64,000 bases of DNA from Ecdyonurus torrentis (GCA_949318235.1 OX439133.1:7993637-8057636), one strand, 5' to 3'; shown: positions 34,557 to 43,180, numbered from the stretch's first letter. Numbers and translations are program-made. Notes: a model not told the origin generated them from the letters alone.

Positions 34557-36502
34557 CAGTTTATAATTGTGTTTTGGCTTTGTCAGTCCTTACAGACTTG
34601 GTGAGAAACTATGAATACTCAACTTTTTTTATATTTGCAGGGTGACCACAACCACTTGTTCATCCGCCAAGGTACAGGCTTGCAAGGCCAAGCTGTGTTC
34701 CGTACCAAACTGTCATTCAGACCTCACTCCACCGAGTCCTTCACTCATCGTAAGATGACGTTGTCCCTGGCTGACAGATCTCAGAAGACATCAGGTATCA
34801 AGGTGCTGTCTACTGTGGGTATGGACCCTGATCAGCACAGAGAGGCCATGATTAAGGTTAGTAAAATATGAGAATGGTCCTTATAGTTGTGGTCAGTTAT
34901 TCAGTGAAAAATGGAACCTCACTTATCTTTAAAATACATTGTATAAATTTATCTTTTTTTTTTTTTTTTTTTTTTTTCTTTATTATTTATATCCAGTAAA
35001 ACCATAGGCCTATAAGTGTAATTTTCAAACAAACTTTAATAAAAAAAAAAAAAAAAAATTAAGAGTTTCGAAAAAGTTGTAGGTACTGTAATAATATTTT
35101 TAATTTAAAAAAAGTTTCTTCTTTCACTTACAAGTAGGCACTGAAACTTGAATTTTTACACTTGTATGTTATTTATTTATCCTGTTTGCAGGTGTTTTGA
35201 GTTTTGAAATAACTAAACTTTTGAGTTATGTACATTTCTTCTTTGTGTCATGTTAATTTTATATTTCGTAACCATTCAGTTTGTTAGATATCAGCCAGTC
35301 ACCTACTTGGTCATTTTTATACCATGATGCTAAATTGACAGTGATAAAACTACAAGAGACAATGATTATATTTCCATTGTATATTTACAGAAAGAGGAAG
35401 AGAGGCTGAGAGCGTCTATGCGACGTGAAAGCAAACAGAAACGTATTCGTGAGCGTGGTGCGTCACGAGGTCTGAGCGCGAGCTACCTCGAGCCTGATAG
35501 ATTTGAAGAAGGCTCTGACGACGATGGAGCTATCTCTCTTGCAGCCATCAAGAATAAATACAAGAAAGGAGCTCCTGCTAGAGGTATGAGATAACTGCTT
35601 TGTATGGGATTAACTATCTCCCTTTCACCAATTTTCTTTTTCTTTCTTTCTTTCTTTCTTTTTTCTTTTTTTTTTTTTTTTTCTAGTAAATTGTGGGTTA
35701 ATTTTATATAAATATTATAAAAAATTCAGAAATAAAAACATAAAAAGTGGTAAATCAGGTGAGTTTGGTTGCATTCCTGCTCTTGATTTTGTGAAATTGC
35801 TATTTTCTGGGTCGCTTGTGATTTCACAAAATCGAGAGTTAACTTTCTTTATTATTTTAAGGGTTGTATATAGATGGCTTGTATCTCAAAATTTAAAAAG
35901 AAAACTTCAAAACTTTATGATGCCACTTGAAATTTAATAGTAACAGCTACCTATGATAAAACCTTAAGAACCCTTGAGCATCAGATAAGAGAGAAAATAA
36001 ATATTGAAATTAACATGTGCTCTTATGGCACTAACACTTCAAAAAATCATAATTTAAAATCTAGCATGGCGACCCCCCAATTTTTTTACATTTTTGAAGA
36101 TACCTTATCCTAATGTATCGCCTTGCAAAATTTCAGATTTTTCTTTCTTTACAATTTTGTAGATTTCCTGCCTTATATCTAGCATAGAAATAGAAATGTC
36201 ATGCTCTAATTGTTCTACTATTTTCTATCACATGTTTTAAATTTTTTTAACATTTTTTTCCCTCCAATTTATTACAATATTTTATTTCCGTGTGCTCAGA
36301 CTCCCGTGCTCCAATCTACTCCAGTGATGACGATGACTCGGACATTGAAACCCGAGGCAAGGGACGTAAATCTAAAGCAAGCAAGGCTCTCAAAGACTCA
36401 GACGAAGAAGACGAAGATGCTGGCTCGGGATCAGGATCTGCATCGGGCTCCAGATCTGCTTCTGCTTCAGCGGGAAGTGTGGCGGAGGAGGACGACGATT
36501 AG
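25903..36502 (+). CDS. LEO1: LEO1, Paf1/RNA polymerase II complex subunit, 12 coding exons
   Basis: The coding exons are 25903-25951, 26016-26139, 26343-26461, 27496-27901, 28900-29559, 30100-30206, 31042-31226, 31703-31911, 34073-34235, 34641-34856, 35391-35583 and 36300-36502. All have GT/AG borders, and their phases join into one frame of 877 codons plus TAG. LEO1 is a nuclear Paf1-complex subunit that binds PAF1 and supports transcription elongation and histone H2B ubiquitination. The conserved LEO1 domain starts at about residue 565 ([28 protein letters not shown]) and runs through [17 protein letters not shown] to [11 protein letters not shown]. An acidic/serine tail follows. The protein is longer than vertebrate LEO1 (about 670 residues) because residues ~100-450 are a serine/arginine repeat region. 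The start ATG has a good context (ATAATAATGG) and begins with an acidic/serine stretch as in other LEO1 proteins. Confidence 0.96.
26016..26139 (+). CDS. LEO1: LEO1 coding exon 2
   Basis: Acceptor AATAG, donor CACG|GTAAAA, ends in phase 2. Encodes a low-complexity Ser/Gly/Ala segment. Confidence 0.82.
26343..26461 (+). CDS. LEO1: LEO1 coding exon 3
   Basis: Acceptor TTATTTGCAG, donor GGAA|GTAAGT, ends in phase 1. The peptide is Ser-rich and includes [18 protein letters not shown]. Confidence 0.85.
26472..26601. mobile_element. Palindromic MITE 'GTTTACRAACATTATTA', copy 2 (LEO1 intron 3)
   Basis: TAATGATGTTTATAAACCCT near the left end is mirrored by CAGGGTTTACGAACATTATT at the right. Same family as 16403-16529. 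Confidence 0.65.
26977..27294. mobile_element. Harbinger-like palindromic MITE in LEO1 intron 3
   Basis: A near-perfect palindrome: AAAGGCGTAGAACACCTTGA at the left and TCAAGGTGTTCTACGCCTTT at the right, arms about 145 bp. The flanking TTA/TAA fits the 3-bp TWA duplication of PIF/Harbinger. It contains TGACGTCA twice, once in each arm (27107, 27155). Confidence 0.75.
27292..27402. mobile_element. Partial second copy of the intron 3 MITE
   Basis: It starts AAAGGCGTAGAACACATTGG directly after the full copy, then repeats the inner right arm (TTTCAGGTTTGTTAGGATAT, TTTTTTGTTCAAGG). It looks like a deletion derivative that lost most of the centre. Confidence 0.6.
27496..27901 (+). CDS. LEO1: LEO1 coding exon 4 (RS-repeat part 1)
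   Basis: Acceptor TGTGTTCAG, donor TCAAG|GTGAGA, 406 nt, phase 1 to phase 2. Encodes repeated Gly-Ser-Pro-Ala-Arg-Ser and Arg-Ser-Pro-Ser units such as [15 protein letters not shown]. The antisense frame is open over 110 codons only because of this simple composition. Confidence 0.88.
28334..28777. mobile_element. Penelope-derived hairpin element with 14-bp duplication (LEO1 intron 4)
   Basis: TTAATGACTAAAAT flanks both sides (28320-28333, 28778-28791). The left end CAATGATAAAGAAAAGGATA is the exact complement of the 3' end of the Penelope-like element at 38373-40484. The two arms are near-identical mirror copies meeting near 28541 at GTACAAGAC. The right end has about 33 bp extra, ending CCTTAAATTGA. 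Overall it is two Penelope 3' tails joined at their inner ends. No protein. Confidence 0.9.
28900..29559 (+). CDS. LEO1: LEO1 coding exon 5 (RS-repeat part 2)
   Basis: Acceptor GAATTTCAG, donor GAAAC|GTGAGT, 660 nt. It encodes about 220 residues dominated by Arg-Ser pairs, like the RS domains of splicing factors. The centre (about 29090-29300) is a 10-residue/30-bp tandem repeat with the core [10 protein letters not shown]. This is the largest coding exon and the main reason the protein is longer than usual. Confidence 0.9.
29091..29300. repeat. In-frame 30-bp coding minisatellite in LEO1
   Basis: About seven units of a 30-bp repeat around CCTAAAAGTGGACGTAGC keep the reading frame. The variation is mostly Gly/Ser/Thr and Arg/His swaps. 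Confidence 0.85.
29910..29951. repeat. poly(T) tract in LEO1 intron 5
   Basis: A T run of about 41 nt. Confidence 0.9.
30100..30206 (+). CDS. LEO1: LEO1 coding exon 6
   Basis: Acceptor TACTCTCAG, donor ACAA|GTAAGT. Encodes [18 protein letters not shown] (a possible nuclear localisation signal) and then an acidic stretch. Confidence 0.88.
30262..30795. mobile_element. Penelope-related hairpin, nested, LEO1 intron 6
   Basis: It starts TTAAAGAAAAGGATAAAAT and ends in TCTATCTTTTATTTAA. The arms contain GTAATGACATTATCAATCAA, and the right half carries GACGAAAGCTCTCAGTTATA and GAGACCTCGACCTCTCCATA. The right arm is interrupted by a 'GAGGCTGA' MITE at 30448-30594. More diverged than the 28334 and 43181 copies. 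Confidence 0.65.
30448..30594. mobile_element. 'GAGGCTGA' MITE, copy 2
   Basis: TTGAGGCTGACTTTAAGTGA and the mirrored AAGTCAGCCTCAAAAG form a hairpin. It is inserted in a Penelope-related hairpin. Confidence 0.65.
31042..31226 (+). CDS. LEO1: LEO1 coding exon 7
   Basis: Acceptor CTCTGTGCAG, donor GAAGAT|GTGAGT, ends in phase 0. Encodes [18 protein letters not shown] and further acidic/serine sequence before the LEO1 core. The [10 protein letters not shown] motif is typical of LEO1 proteins. Confidence 0.92.
31703..31911 (+). CDS. LEO1: LEO1 coding exon 8 (start of the conserved core)
   Basis: Acceptor TGTGTTACCCAAG, donor CAAG|GTCAGT. Encodes an acidic run and then [17 protein letters not shown] and [15 protein letters not shown], the PAF1-binding beginning of the LEO1 domain. 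An alternative acceptor at 31620 (TATTGCAG) would give an immediate TGA in this phase. Confidence 0.93.
32755..33306. mobile_element. Penelope-related hairpin inside the hAT-like element
   Basis: TTTCACCACAGTAGAAGTTC at the left and GAACTTCTACTGCGTGGTAT at the right are inverted. The arms also have ACTTGAGCACATCACAGC and GTGATGTGCTCAAGTAATTT, as in the 28334 copy. The right arm is split by the MITE at 33043-33214. Confidence 0.75.
33043..33214. mobile_element. 'GAGGCTGA' MITE, copy 3 (innermost insertion)
   Basis: Ends TTGACTAATAATGGAGC and TCCTTTATTAGTCAA. The arms TTGAGGCCGACTATAAGC / GCTTAAAGTCGGCCTCAA form a hairpin. Youngest layer of the intron 8 nest. Confidence 0.75.
34073..34235 (+). 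CDS. LEO1: LEO1 coding exon 9
   Basis: Acceptor GTGTGTTACAG, donor TACAG|GTATGA. Encodes [20 protein letters not shown] and then [18 protein letters not shown], core LEO1-domain sequence. Confidence 0.96.
34375..34620. mobile_element. Hairpin-element fragment in LEO1 intron 9
   Basis: CTCCAAGAGAAATGGAGTGT and GGTGAGAAACTATGAAT match the inner arms of the 12182-12645 hairpin. A poly(T) run of about 45 nt (34509-34554) interrupts it. Confidence 0.45.
34641..34856 (+). CDS. LEO1: LEO1 coding exon 10
   Basis: Acceptor ATATTTGCAG, donor TTAAG|GTTAGT, 72 whole codons. Encodes [37 protein letters not shown] and a linker; the most conserved LEO1 exon. Confidence 0.97.
35391..35583 (+). CDS. LEO1: LEO1 coding exon 11
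   Basis: Acceptor ATATTTACAG, donor AGAG|GTATGA. Begins [18 protein letters not shown] (a basic helix) and includes [15 protein letters not shown] and [13 protein letters not shown]. Confidence 0.96.
35857..36180 (+). repeat. Interspersed repeat R-A, copy 3 (LEO1 intron 11)
   Basis: About 320 bp closely matching 13561-13900, including GGTTGTATATAGATGGCTTG and GATAAGAGAGAAAATAAATA. Confidence 0.7.
36300..36502 (+). CDS. LEO1: LEO1 coding exon 12 and stop
   Basis: Acceptor GTGTGCTCAG. Encodes [18 protein letters not shown] and a Ser/Gly/Asp-rich tail ending EEDDD, then TAG at 36500-36502. The acidic serine tail is usual for LEO1. Confidence 0.95.
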
Positions 36503-36630
36503 TCTGCTGAATTGGAGGAACGAAAGTGTCTGTTTTATTTGTAATTATATTAGTGACGTAAATTTACACATTAAGTTCAATTTGGGGTTCTTGACTAGGT
36601 CTGAATTTTAATTAGAATTATTAGACAAAA

Positions 36631-36636
36631 ATTAAA
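36631..36636 (+). terminator. Candidate LEO1 poly(A) signal ATTAAA
   Basis: ATTAAA lies 129 bp after the stop codon. It is the common variant of AATAAA. Not decisive in AT-rich DNA. Confidence 0.35.
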
Positions 36637-36778
36637 GAAAAAATGTATGTTTTACTTACTTACTTAAGTTTTCATTTTTAATACGATGGAATAGAAATTG
36701 AATATTTAATTTGTGCAAATGATCCAACAAAACAAAATGAAATGTTATTTTACAAAATTAATTCATTAAGGCCCGCGC

Positions 36779-36922
36779 AGCCGTCTTGTTTTATTTAGTA
36801 CTAAATTAATTTAAAAAAATAAGCCGCTGTGATTGGCTGAGAGTCGACCTTCAGCCAATCACAGCGGCTTATTTTTTTAAATTAATTTAGTACTAAATAA
36901 AATCAGACAGCTGCGCGGGCCT
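36779..36922. mobile_element. Harbinger-like palindromic MITE, copy 1
   Basis: TTA flanks (36776-36778, 36923-36925) match the PIF/Harbinger TWA duplication. Ends AGGCCCGCGCAGCCGTC / CAGCTGCGCGGGCCT; the 144 bp element is almost one continuous hairpin centred near 36850 (GATTGGCTGAGAGTCGACC). A second copy is at 46373-46526. Confidence 0.88.
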
Positions 36923-36939
36923 TTATTAAAAAAAAGAAT

Positions 36940-37460
36940 TAAGATACCAGCGCTGGCCTCACTTACTACAGTAAAAATTCTATGGAGAGGTCGAGGTGTC
37001 ACGTGGCACACAGTTTTAGTCATAATATTTATATAACAGTGCTTTCATCACCATAATGAAGTTATCAATCAAAGTAGAGATTTACTAGAGATTTAAGTTA
37101 GCTGCTTCAGTAGCCACTTCAATGTAATTGTATTGATGAGCTGGTTTCATTGAAGCTGCTAACATCAATCAATATTAATTTCTATACAAGTTAGCACCTT
37201 CAGTAGCCAGTTCAATGTAATCCTAGTGATGAGCTTATTTCATTAAACTGGCTACTGAAGTTGCTAACTTGTATACAAATCAATAAATCAATATTGAAAA
37301 TATTTATTAAGTACAAGTAAATCTCTTCTTTGATTGATAATGACATTACAAAAGCTCTGTTATATAAACATTATAACTGTGTGCCACGTGAGACCTCGAC
37401 CTCTTCATACAACGTCTACTGTGGTAAGGCGAGCACTGCTATTTTTATACTTTTCTTGAA
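36940..37460. mobile_element. Penelope-related hairpin with an inserted tandem hairpin block
   Basis: The outer arms match the family (TCTATGGAGAGGTCGAGGTG; GAGACCTCGACCTCTTCATA). The centre (about 37095-37290) instead carries repeated units with GCTTCAGTAGCCAGTTCAAT-like cores in alternating orientation. The same units occur alone at 43905-44060. Confidence 0.7.
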
Positions 37461-37645
37461 TATCTGTTCTATTTGTAATGATATTAGCGTCCTAATTTGA
37501 GTCATAAAATTTAATTCAGAGTTTGTTTCTAAGTCTGAATTTTGATTAAATAATTAAGATTTCAAATTTAAGTAAAATATCCGTATTATTTAATGTCATT
37601 TATAATACACAATGGAATATAAATTAGATATTTAATTTGTTCTTA
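37455..37645 (+). repeat. Diverged direct duplicate of the LEO1 3' UTR
   Basis: TATTTGTAATGATATTAGCG, AAGTCTGAATTTTGATTAAA and CAATGGAATATAAATTAGAT repeat, in the same order, the blocks at 36538 (TATTTGTAATTATATTAGTG), 36598 and 36685. The two copies flank the hairpin and MITE insertions at 36779-37460. Confidence 0.55.
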
Positions 37646-38046
37646 AAGCCCTTGTCAACTTACCTTTTTATCATTTAGAATACTAGACTGATAATTACCA
37701 TGCCTTATTTCTTATTATCCATGATATAGACAGCACCACGTTTATTTTGTATTTATTTTCGTTTGTTTTTCTTTTGACGGTTATATCACGTATCTGACGT
37801 TACAATCTACTGCCGCCAATCACAGTCACCGCTCTGGTCACGTGATAAATTTAAGCCCCTCCCTCAAGTTCTTTATCCCTATCAAGGCCCCATGTGTACA
37901 TTGTGACGTCAGATACGTGATTTAACAGTCAAAATGAAAATAAATACAAAACCAACATATTGGTGTCTAATTCATTGATAATAAGGTATGGTAATTATTA
38001 ATCCAGTATTCTATAGGTATAATAAAAAAGTAAGTTGACAAGGGAT
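37646..38046. mobile_element. Harbinger-like MITE, ~400 bp
   Basis: TTA flanks both sides. AAGCCCTTGTCAACTTACC at the left is mirrored by TAAGTTGACAAGGGAT at the right. The arms hold CGTATCTGACG/TGACGTCAGATACG (octamer at 37904-37911). It is related to the longer element at 53957-54568 through the shared GACGGTT and CCAATCACAGTC blocks. Confidence 0.75.
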
Positions 38047-38372
38047 TTAAGTTAGTGGGACAAAAAATGTTATACTGTAATTTACAAAATATGTAAAAAA
38101 TATTAACACATAAGATCTTTTAATTTGCTTATTAAATTATAAAAATATATATAGGGTAATAATGAAAAAAAAAAAAAAAAAATGCTACCAAGTAAGTGTA
38201 AAAATCAACCTTGGAATTTAGTTTGGAAAAAATTGAATTCCTTGTCAAGAAACCCAATATATCATAATTTTAATTGTATATTTTTAATATTATTATTTTA
38301 GATTTCAAAAATTGAAATAATTATAAGTATTTAATTATAATTATTATAATTATAATTATGAAATAATTATAA

Positions 38373-40124
38373 TATTTTCTTGAAAAATTTGCCCCCTGTG
38401 AAAACTTCAACAACAGAGAAATAGCACTATTATCTCCTCCAGATCCCCGCACCTCTAGATTTTATTTACTACCTAAAATCCACAAACCCGGCAACCCTGG
38501 ACGACCCATCATATCTAGCTACAACTCGCCAACTGAACGTATATCCGCCTTAGTAGACCATTACCTCCAACCTATGGTTAAATCACTACCCTCCCACATA
38601 AAAGACACCACCCACTTCCTAGAAATAATTAAAAATGACATTCCTCAACCACTACCCCCTGACTGGCTCCTGGTGACCATTGACGTAACGTCCCTCTACA
38701 CCAACATCAATCACCTCATGGGTATTAGAGCCGTTGAACACTATTTAGAGAAACGACCTAAACCCCATGTCCCCACCACTGGATTCCTCTTACAACTGGT
38801 GCGGTTTATACTTCAACGCAACAACTTTCACTTCATGAATGAACACTACGAGCAGAAGTGTGGTACGGCTATGGGCACAAGGATGGCCCCATCTTATGCT
38901 AACCTTACCATGGGTCTGCTCGAGTGTGAGTTCATGGGGAGACAGAAGTATAAACCGCACCTATGGAAGAGATTCATAGACGATATATTCATGGTTTGGC
39001 AACATGGCATCGGCCCACTTCATGAATTCCTAGATGAACTCAACAAATTCTCATGCCTAAAATTCACTCACTCCACATCACCTAATTCAGCCACCTTCCT
39101 CGATGTTGACATCAACATTGATGACGGTAAACTTATCACCTCAATCCACATAAAACCTACTAACCACATGCAATACCTCCACTACAATAGCTGTCACCCC
39201 CCGAGGACTATCCGCTCCATTCCCTTTAGCTTAGCATGCCGAGGCAACCGCATCCCAAACACAGACCAAACCAAATCTAAATATATTGACAGCATAACTA
39301 CAGCTTTCTCCACCAGAGGCTACCCCAAGCACCTGGTGGAGAAACAAATAGCAAAAGCTGCCAATAGATTTAGTTTGGGCGACAAAACACCTTGTGACCA
39401 AATTAAAACAAATAATGACAATCAATCTATCCGACCCTTCATCACAACGTATCACCCCAAATTAGAAAAAGAAATCAGACAGATGTTACAATATGCACAC
39501 CCCATTCTAGCCACCACCGAAACAAACCTACTGTTACCAAAAATACCACCAATAGCATTCCGTCAACCACCAAATATTAAAGCAATCTTATCCCATACTG
39601 ATCCCACACCAAAACCTAAGCCCCTACCTAGTGGATCTTTCCCCTGTCAAAACAACGGCAAACAGAGCAACAGAGGAAGGAGATGCGATACATGCATCAC
39701 TCAAATCCCCAGCAAAACGTTTACAAGTCCCGTCACCAACCTCACATACCCTATCCACGGCCACAATACTTGCACATCAGAAAACGTAATCTACAAACTT
39801 GAATGTACCCAACATACCACCAACCCCACCACAGGCCAACAGGAAAAATGTCAAGCATTTTACATAGGCTTAACCACACAAAAAGCGAGAGACCGCATGA
39901 ATGGCCACAGACAATCCGTAAAAAACAATGAGATGGAAAAACCTGTGGCTGAACATGCGGCCTCTCATGGCATATCAAATTTCCAATTATGTTATAAATC
40001 AACAATACTTCGCACTATTCCGGGCCCAGCCAACTATGCGACATTACGACAATATGAATTAGCATATCAACATATATTAAGATCCAGAAAAGCCCAAGGG
40101 CTGCCTGGACTTAATATTCGCTAA
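38373..40124 (+). CDS. Penelope-like reverse transcriptase with GIY-YIG endonuclease
   Basis: The frame is open from the 5' boundary at 38373 to TAA, 583 codons. An internal ATG at 38574 is not the natural start, because conserved RT sequence (RFYLLPKIHKPGNPGRPI) lies before it. RT motifs are LVTIDVTSLYTNI (motif A), GTAMGTRMAPSYANL (motif B) and FIDDIF (motif C, catalytic Asp pair; about residue 134 counted from that ATG). The C-terminal GIY-YIG nuclease shows VIYKLEC, FYIGLTTQ and RMNGHR, with a late YELAYQHIL carrying the expected Glu. This pairing defines Penelope-like elements, which prime reverse transcription at endonuclease-cut DNA. No internal stop or frameshift, so the insertion is recent. 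Codon use is C-rich and quite unlike the host exons, as expected for an intruding element. The N-terminal part is lost, so it is probably not active. Confidence 0.93.
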   Translation, partial: YFLEKFAPCENFNNREIALLSPPDPRTSRFYLLPKIHKPGNPGRPIISSYNSPTERISALVDHYLQPMVKSLPSHIKDTTHFLEIIKNDIPQPLPPDWLLVTIDVTSLYTNINHLMGIRAVEHYLEKRPKPHVPTTGFLLQLVRFILQRNNFHFMNEHYEQKCGTAMGTRMAPSYANLTMGLLECEFMGRQKYKPHLWKRFIDDIFMVWQHGIGPLHEFLDELNKFSCLKFTHSTSPNSATFLDVDINIDDGKLITSIHIKPTNHMQYLHYNSCHPPRTIRSIPFSLACRGNRIPNTDQTKSKYIDSITTAFSTRGYPKHLVEKQIAKAANRFSLGDKTPCDQIKTNNDNQSIRPFITTYHPKLEKEIRQMLQYAHPILATTETNLLLPKIPPIAFRQPPNIKAILSHTDPTPKPKPLPSGSFPCQNNGKQSNRGRRCDTCITQIPSKTFTSPVTNLTYPIHGHNTCTSENVIYKLECTQHTTNPTTGQQEKCQAFYIGLTTQKARDRMNGHRQSVKNNEMEKPVAEHAASHGISNFQLCYKSTILRTIPGPANYATLRQYELAYQHILRSRKAQGLPGLNIR

Positions 40125-40484
40125 CATATTTCAAAAATATACCCTATTCCCGCTCCCCTCCCCACCTTTTCCCTTTCCCTCACTCACTCCTTCCCTCACT
40201 CATTCACACTCCTTCCCAGATTCCCTACTCCACCCCCACCCCTCTCCACCAACTCCAAACCAGCAAGAGCATAACACGGCAGTACAAGACAAGACACTGC
40301 TCAGTGATGTGCTCAAGTAATTTTCTCTTTTGATTGATAATGTCATTATCATATGACGAAAGCTCTCAAGTTATAAAGAAACTTTTATAACATTATACTG
40401 TGCCATGCAAGACCTCGACCTCTCCATAGAACTTCTACTGTGGTAAGGCCCTTGCTGGTTTTTCTATCCTTTTCTTTATCATTG
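38373..40484 (+). mobile_element. Penelope-like retroelement, 5'-truncated
   Basis: Flanked by the 10-bp repeat ATAATTATAA (38363-38372, 40485-40494), though this lies in repetitive AT-rich DNA. It contains one long frame with RT and GIY-YIG domains, a C/T-rich 3' segment (40145-40255) and a terminal ~200 bp that equals one arm of the hairpin family. The end CCTTTTCTTTATCATTG is the exact complement of the start of the hairpins at 28334 and 43181. 5' truncation is typical of target-primed insertion. Confidence 0.9.
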
Positions 40485-40675
40485 ATAATTATAAGTGACT
40501 TTGTTTTTATGGGTAAATGAAAAGTGAATGAATTTCTTTTAATTGTAATATAATATCTTATTGTATTCTTTTGGACTAATAAATATATGATTTTTTAAAT
40601 AGACATAGATTTTGTTATTAATATTATTACATCCTATTTTTATTTAGAGGTAGAGTACTTTACTTACAAATTTGA

Positions 40676-40762
40676 TTACTATTAGCATATGGCCATTCAA
40701 TGCAATCAGATGGAGATTTCAGTTTATCTAAATACATGTTATTACCATATGCCAAAAGAAAA
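40676..40762. repeat. 'CAATCAGATGGAGATTTCA' repeat, copy 1
   Basis: Blocks ATGGCCATTCAATGC, CAATCAGATGGAGATTTCA and AATACATGTTATTACCATAT occur in the same order at 53340-53430 and 56975-57125. The last copy shows that these are the inside of a hairpin. Confidence 0.6.
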
Positions 40763-41146
40763 TTAAAATGACCGTATATTCATAAAATGACGGGCGGAAC
40801 AATAACCGATATTGAACAAGTTTGAGCTGCAGATGTAAATATCCCAGATCATTGAAATAAACCCTGGATCAAAACTATGTCCTATGGTAGGCCTCTACAC
40901 TATTTCCACTTCACTTAACTATGACCTATGGTCAATATGTCCTCTTCTGAGCTCACTCCACGTGGTGAACAATTATGAAGATGGATTTAATGACTATGCG
41001 GTGCCTGGTAGTAACAAATTATTGGAAAACTATAAGACAATCAGCTTACAAAGGATTGGTGGTTAAAAGAAAAATAGAAATACAATATAACAACGCAATA
41101 GGAAAGTTCGGCACAGGCACTGGCTCAGATTCTAGCCGCATGGATT

Positions 41147-41557
41147 CTAGATTGATGTTAAAGTCGACACCATGTTGGATAACTCAATACATGGGCCATC
41201 ATAGGGAAATAATTCATTCAGTTTAAAAATACTAAGCAATATTGTTGAGAGCATTGATGCTGTTAATTGGTTGAATTAGTATCTCATTTTTGTGAGAGAA
41301 AAAAATAAATAAAAAATTAACTGATTTCCCAGAGAAAATAGCCAAAAATGAAGCTTATCTTATGTTGAGCCAGGGGGGGCTCACTAGCAGCTGTGACGTC
41401 AAATGCAATGTTAACCTTTTGGGCAAAACAATTCACATGACGTCACAACACCCTAGTGAGCCTACCCTGATGCTGAGCAATGTTATTCATTACTCCAGTA
41501 TGGTGTCCAAGCACATTTAATATGATATCATCTGCATACACCCTATACTTGTACTCG
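41147..41557 (-). mobile_element. M1 element interrupted by the 9-bp-duplication MITE
   Basis: It runs from TTGATGTTAAAGTCGACACC to GCATACACCCTATA. Its CTATGCTGAGCAATG block is split at 41370 by a 99-bp insert. Uninterrupted M1 copies therefore show the empty site. Confidence 0.85.
41371..41469. mobile_element. 99-bp MITE, nested in M1, 9-bp duplication
   Basis: Left end CAGGGGGGGCTCACTAGCAG, right end CTAGTGAGCCTACCCTG. Duplication ATGTTGAGC (41362-41370) / ATGCTGAGC (41470-41478) differs at one base; other M1 copies have ATGCTGAGC once. It carries TGACGTCA twice (41394, 41438). Same family as 19148-19249. Confidence 0.9.
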
Positions 41558-41559
41558 TC

Positions 41560-43160
41560 AGCTTCCCCCCCCCCCCCCTCTCTCTCTCATGGGTACAGGC
41601 TACCTATTTCAAAATATAAATAAAACCATAAAAATATTATCTTCCACAAAACTTTTTTAATTTATTACTATTTGTTTGTATATAATTGTCACAGAAAACA
41701 TTACAAGATATAATAATAATATCAGTAGCATCAATAATACAAATACCTATCAATCAATCAATTAGCATAACTATGTACCTCAGACAATTAAAGTTATTAC
41801 ATTCATGCAACTAAACACTTTTACGTTTTTTTACAATACTTGCTTTTCATATACCAGCATATCAATCAAAGATACGTGAGAAAGTTGATACTAGTAAAAA
41901 TTTAATACAATAATACCTTCTGTATTTGAATAATACTTTACCAAGCACTCATATATTTTTAATTGGATTTCTAATAAATAGAGATGAAATTTATATAATT
42001 TAATAAATTTTGAGAGCATTTCAAATTGAACTGAATTAATACAGTAATTTTGTATAGTGGATAGAAAGAAAAAGAGTTTTCCATTGGTTTGTAATAAAAA
42101 TTAATGAATCAATGGAAATAAACCTTTTTTTGTAAAAAGCAATAATGCTGTGATTAAAAAAAAATCCAAATGCAAATTTTTGTGATTTAAATTGAAGTTG
42201 AGATGAAATATAAAATTTTATAAATATTCAGTGTTTGAAATTTTAAACACTTATTTATGGTGGGAAAAAGGTGGGAATAATTTAACATTTCCAGTTTTTT
42301 AATTGGGGAAAAATTAATAATGAGAAAGACTAAAAAATTTATGTGGCTAATTTTATTTCATTTGCTTTGAACCAATAGATATGCAAATTTCTAATTCTTG
42401 AGCTAATTAAGTATTTTTAATTAATTTTTGGAAGTCACAAATGACATTTCAGACCGTGACATCATTTTCCAATTTTTAAAAATTAAGAATGCTTAATGAA
42501 CTCAAAAAAAAATAGAATTTCTCAGAATGATATTTTCTTTCAGAATGTGAAATAAACTTACCCCCTAAAAAAATTTCGACCTTCCTCATTATTTTACTTT
42601 TTAAACTGCAATGAATTTAATACTAAAAAATATAAGCTTATGAAAACAAAAATCTTAAAATATGCAATTATGCAAAAGCAAATTGTGATGAAAAAACATT
42701 AACTTTACTCAAAATTTTCAAACAAAATTTTTGGAGAAAAAATAATAACTAAAAAACAAACAAAATACCACAAATTTTTTAACTTTGTATTTTTGTCTTC
42801 CAAATTTTCATACTACACAGCTCAAAGTTTGCAAAATTAAAAATATAATTACATTATTAGTAAAAATTAAAGCAAAAAATTATAAATATAATTTTCAGAA
42901 AAAAAAAATATGTACAATAATTGAAATTGGAAGAAACTAGCATAGTTTACAGTTTTGGCATAAATTTTGTATAGAAATTATCAATATTTTTTTTACTTAT
43001 AGAATTTGATTAGGGTATTTCATAGAAATAGAGCACTCATTTTCAGGTAATAAAAAAAAAAAATCGCAAAAATCGCAAAAAAAAAAAACAACAAAATTTT
43101 CGCAAAAACAAATCGCAAAAAAATCCCAATATGATTTTTCTTCCCAAAAAAAATATATAT
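41560..43160. other. AT-rich intergenic stretch, nothing recognised
   Basis: Unstructured AT-rich DNA, with a C run at about 41569-41578 and A-rich low complexity near 43050-43090. No gene or element signal was seen. Confidence 0.55.
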
Positions 43161-43180
43161 ATATCCTATATATATATTTT

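Noticed and set aside
38574..40124. ATG at 38574 as the natural start of the Penelope protein
   Set aside because: Conserved RT sequence continues in frame upstream to 38373, so the start is lost by 5' truncation.
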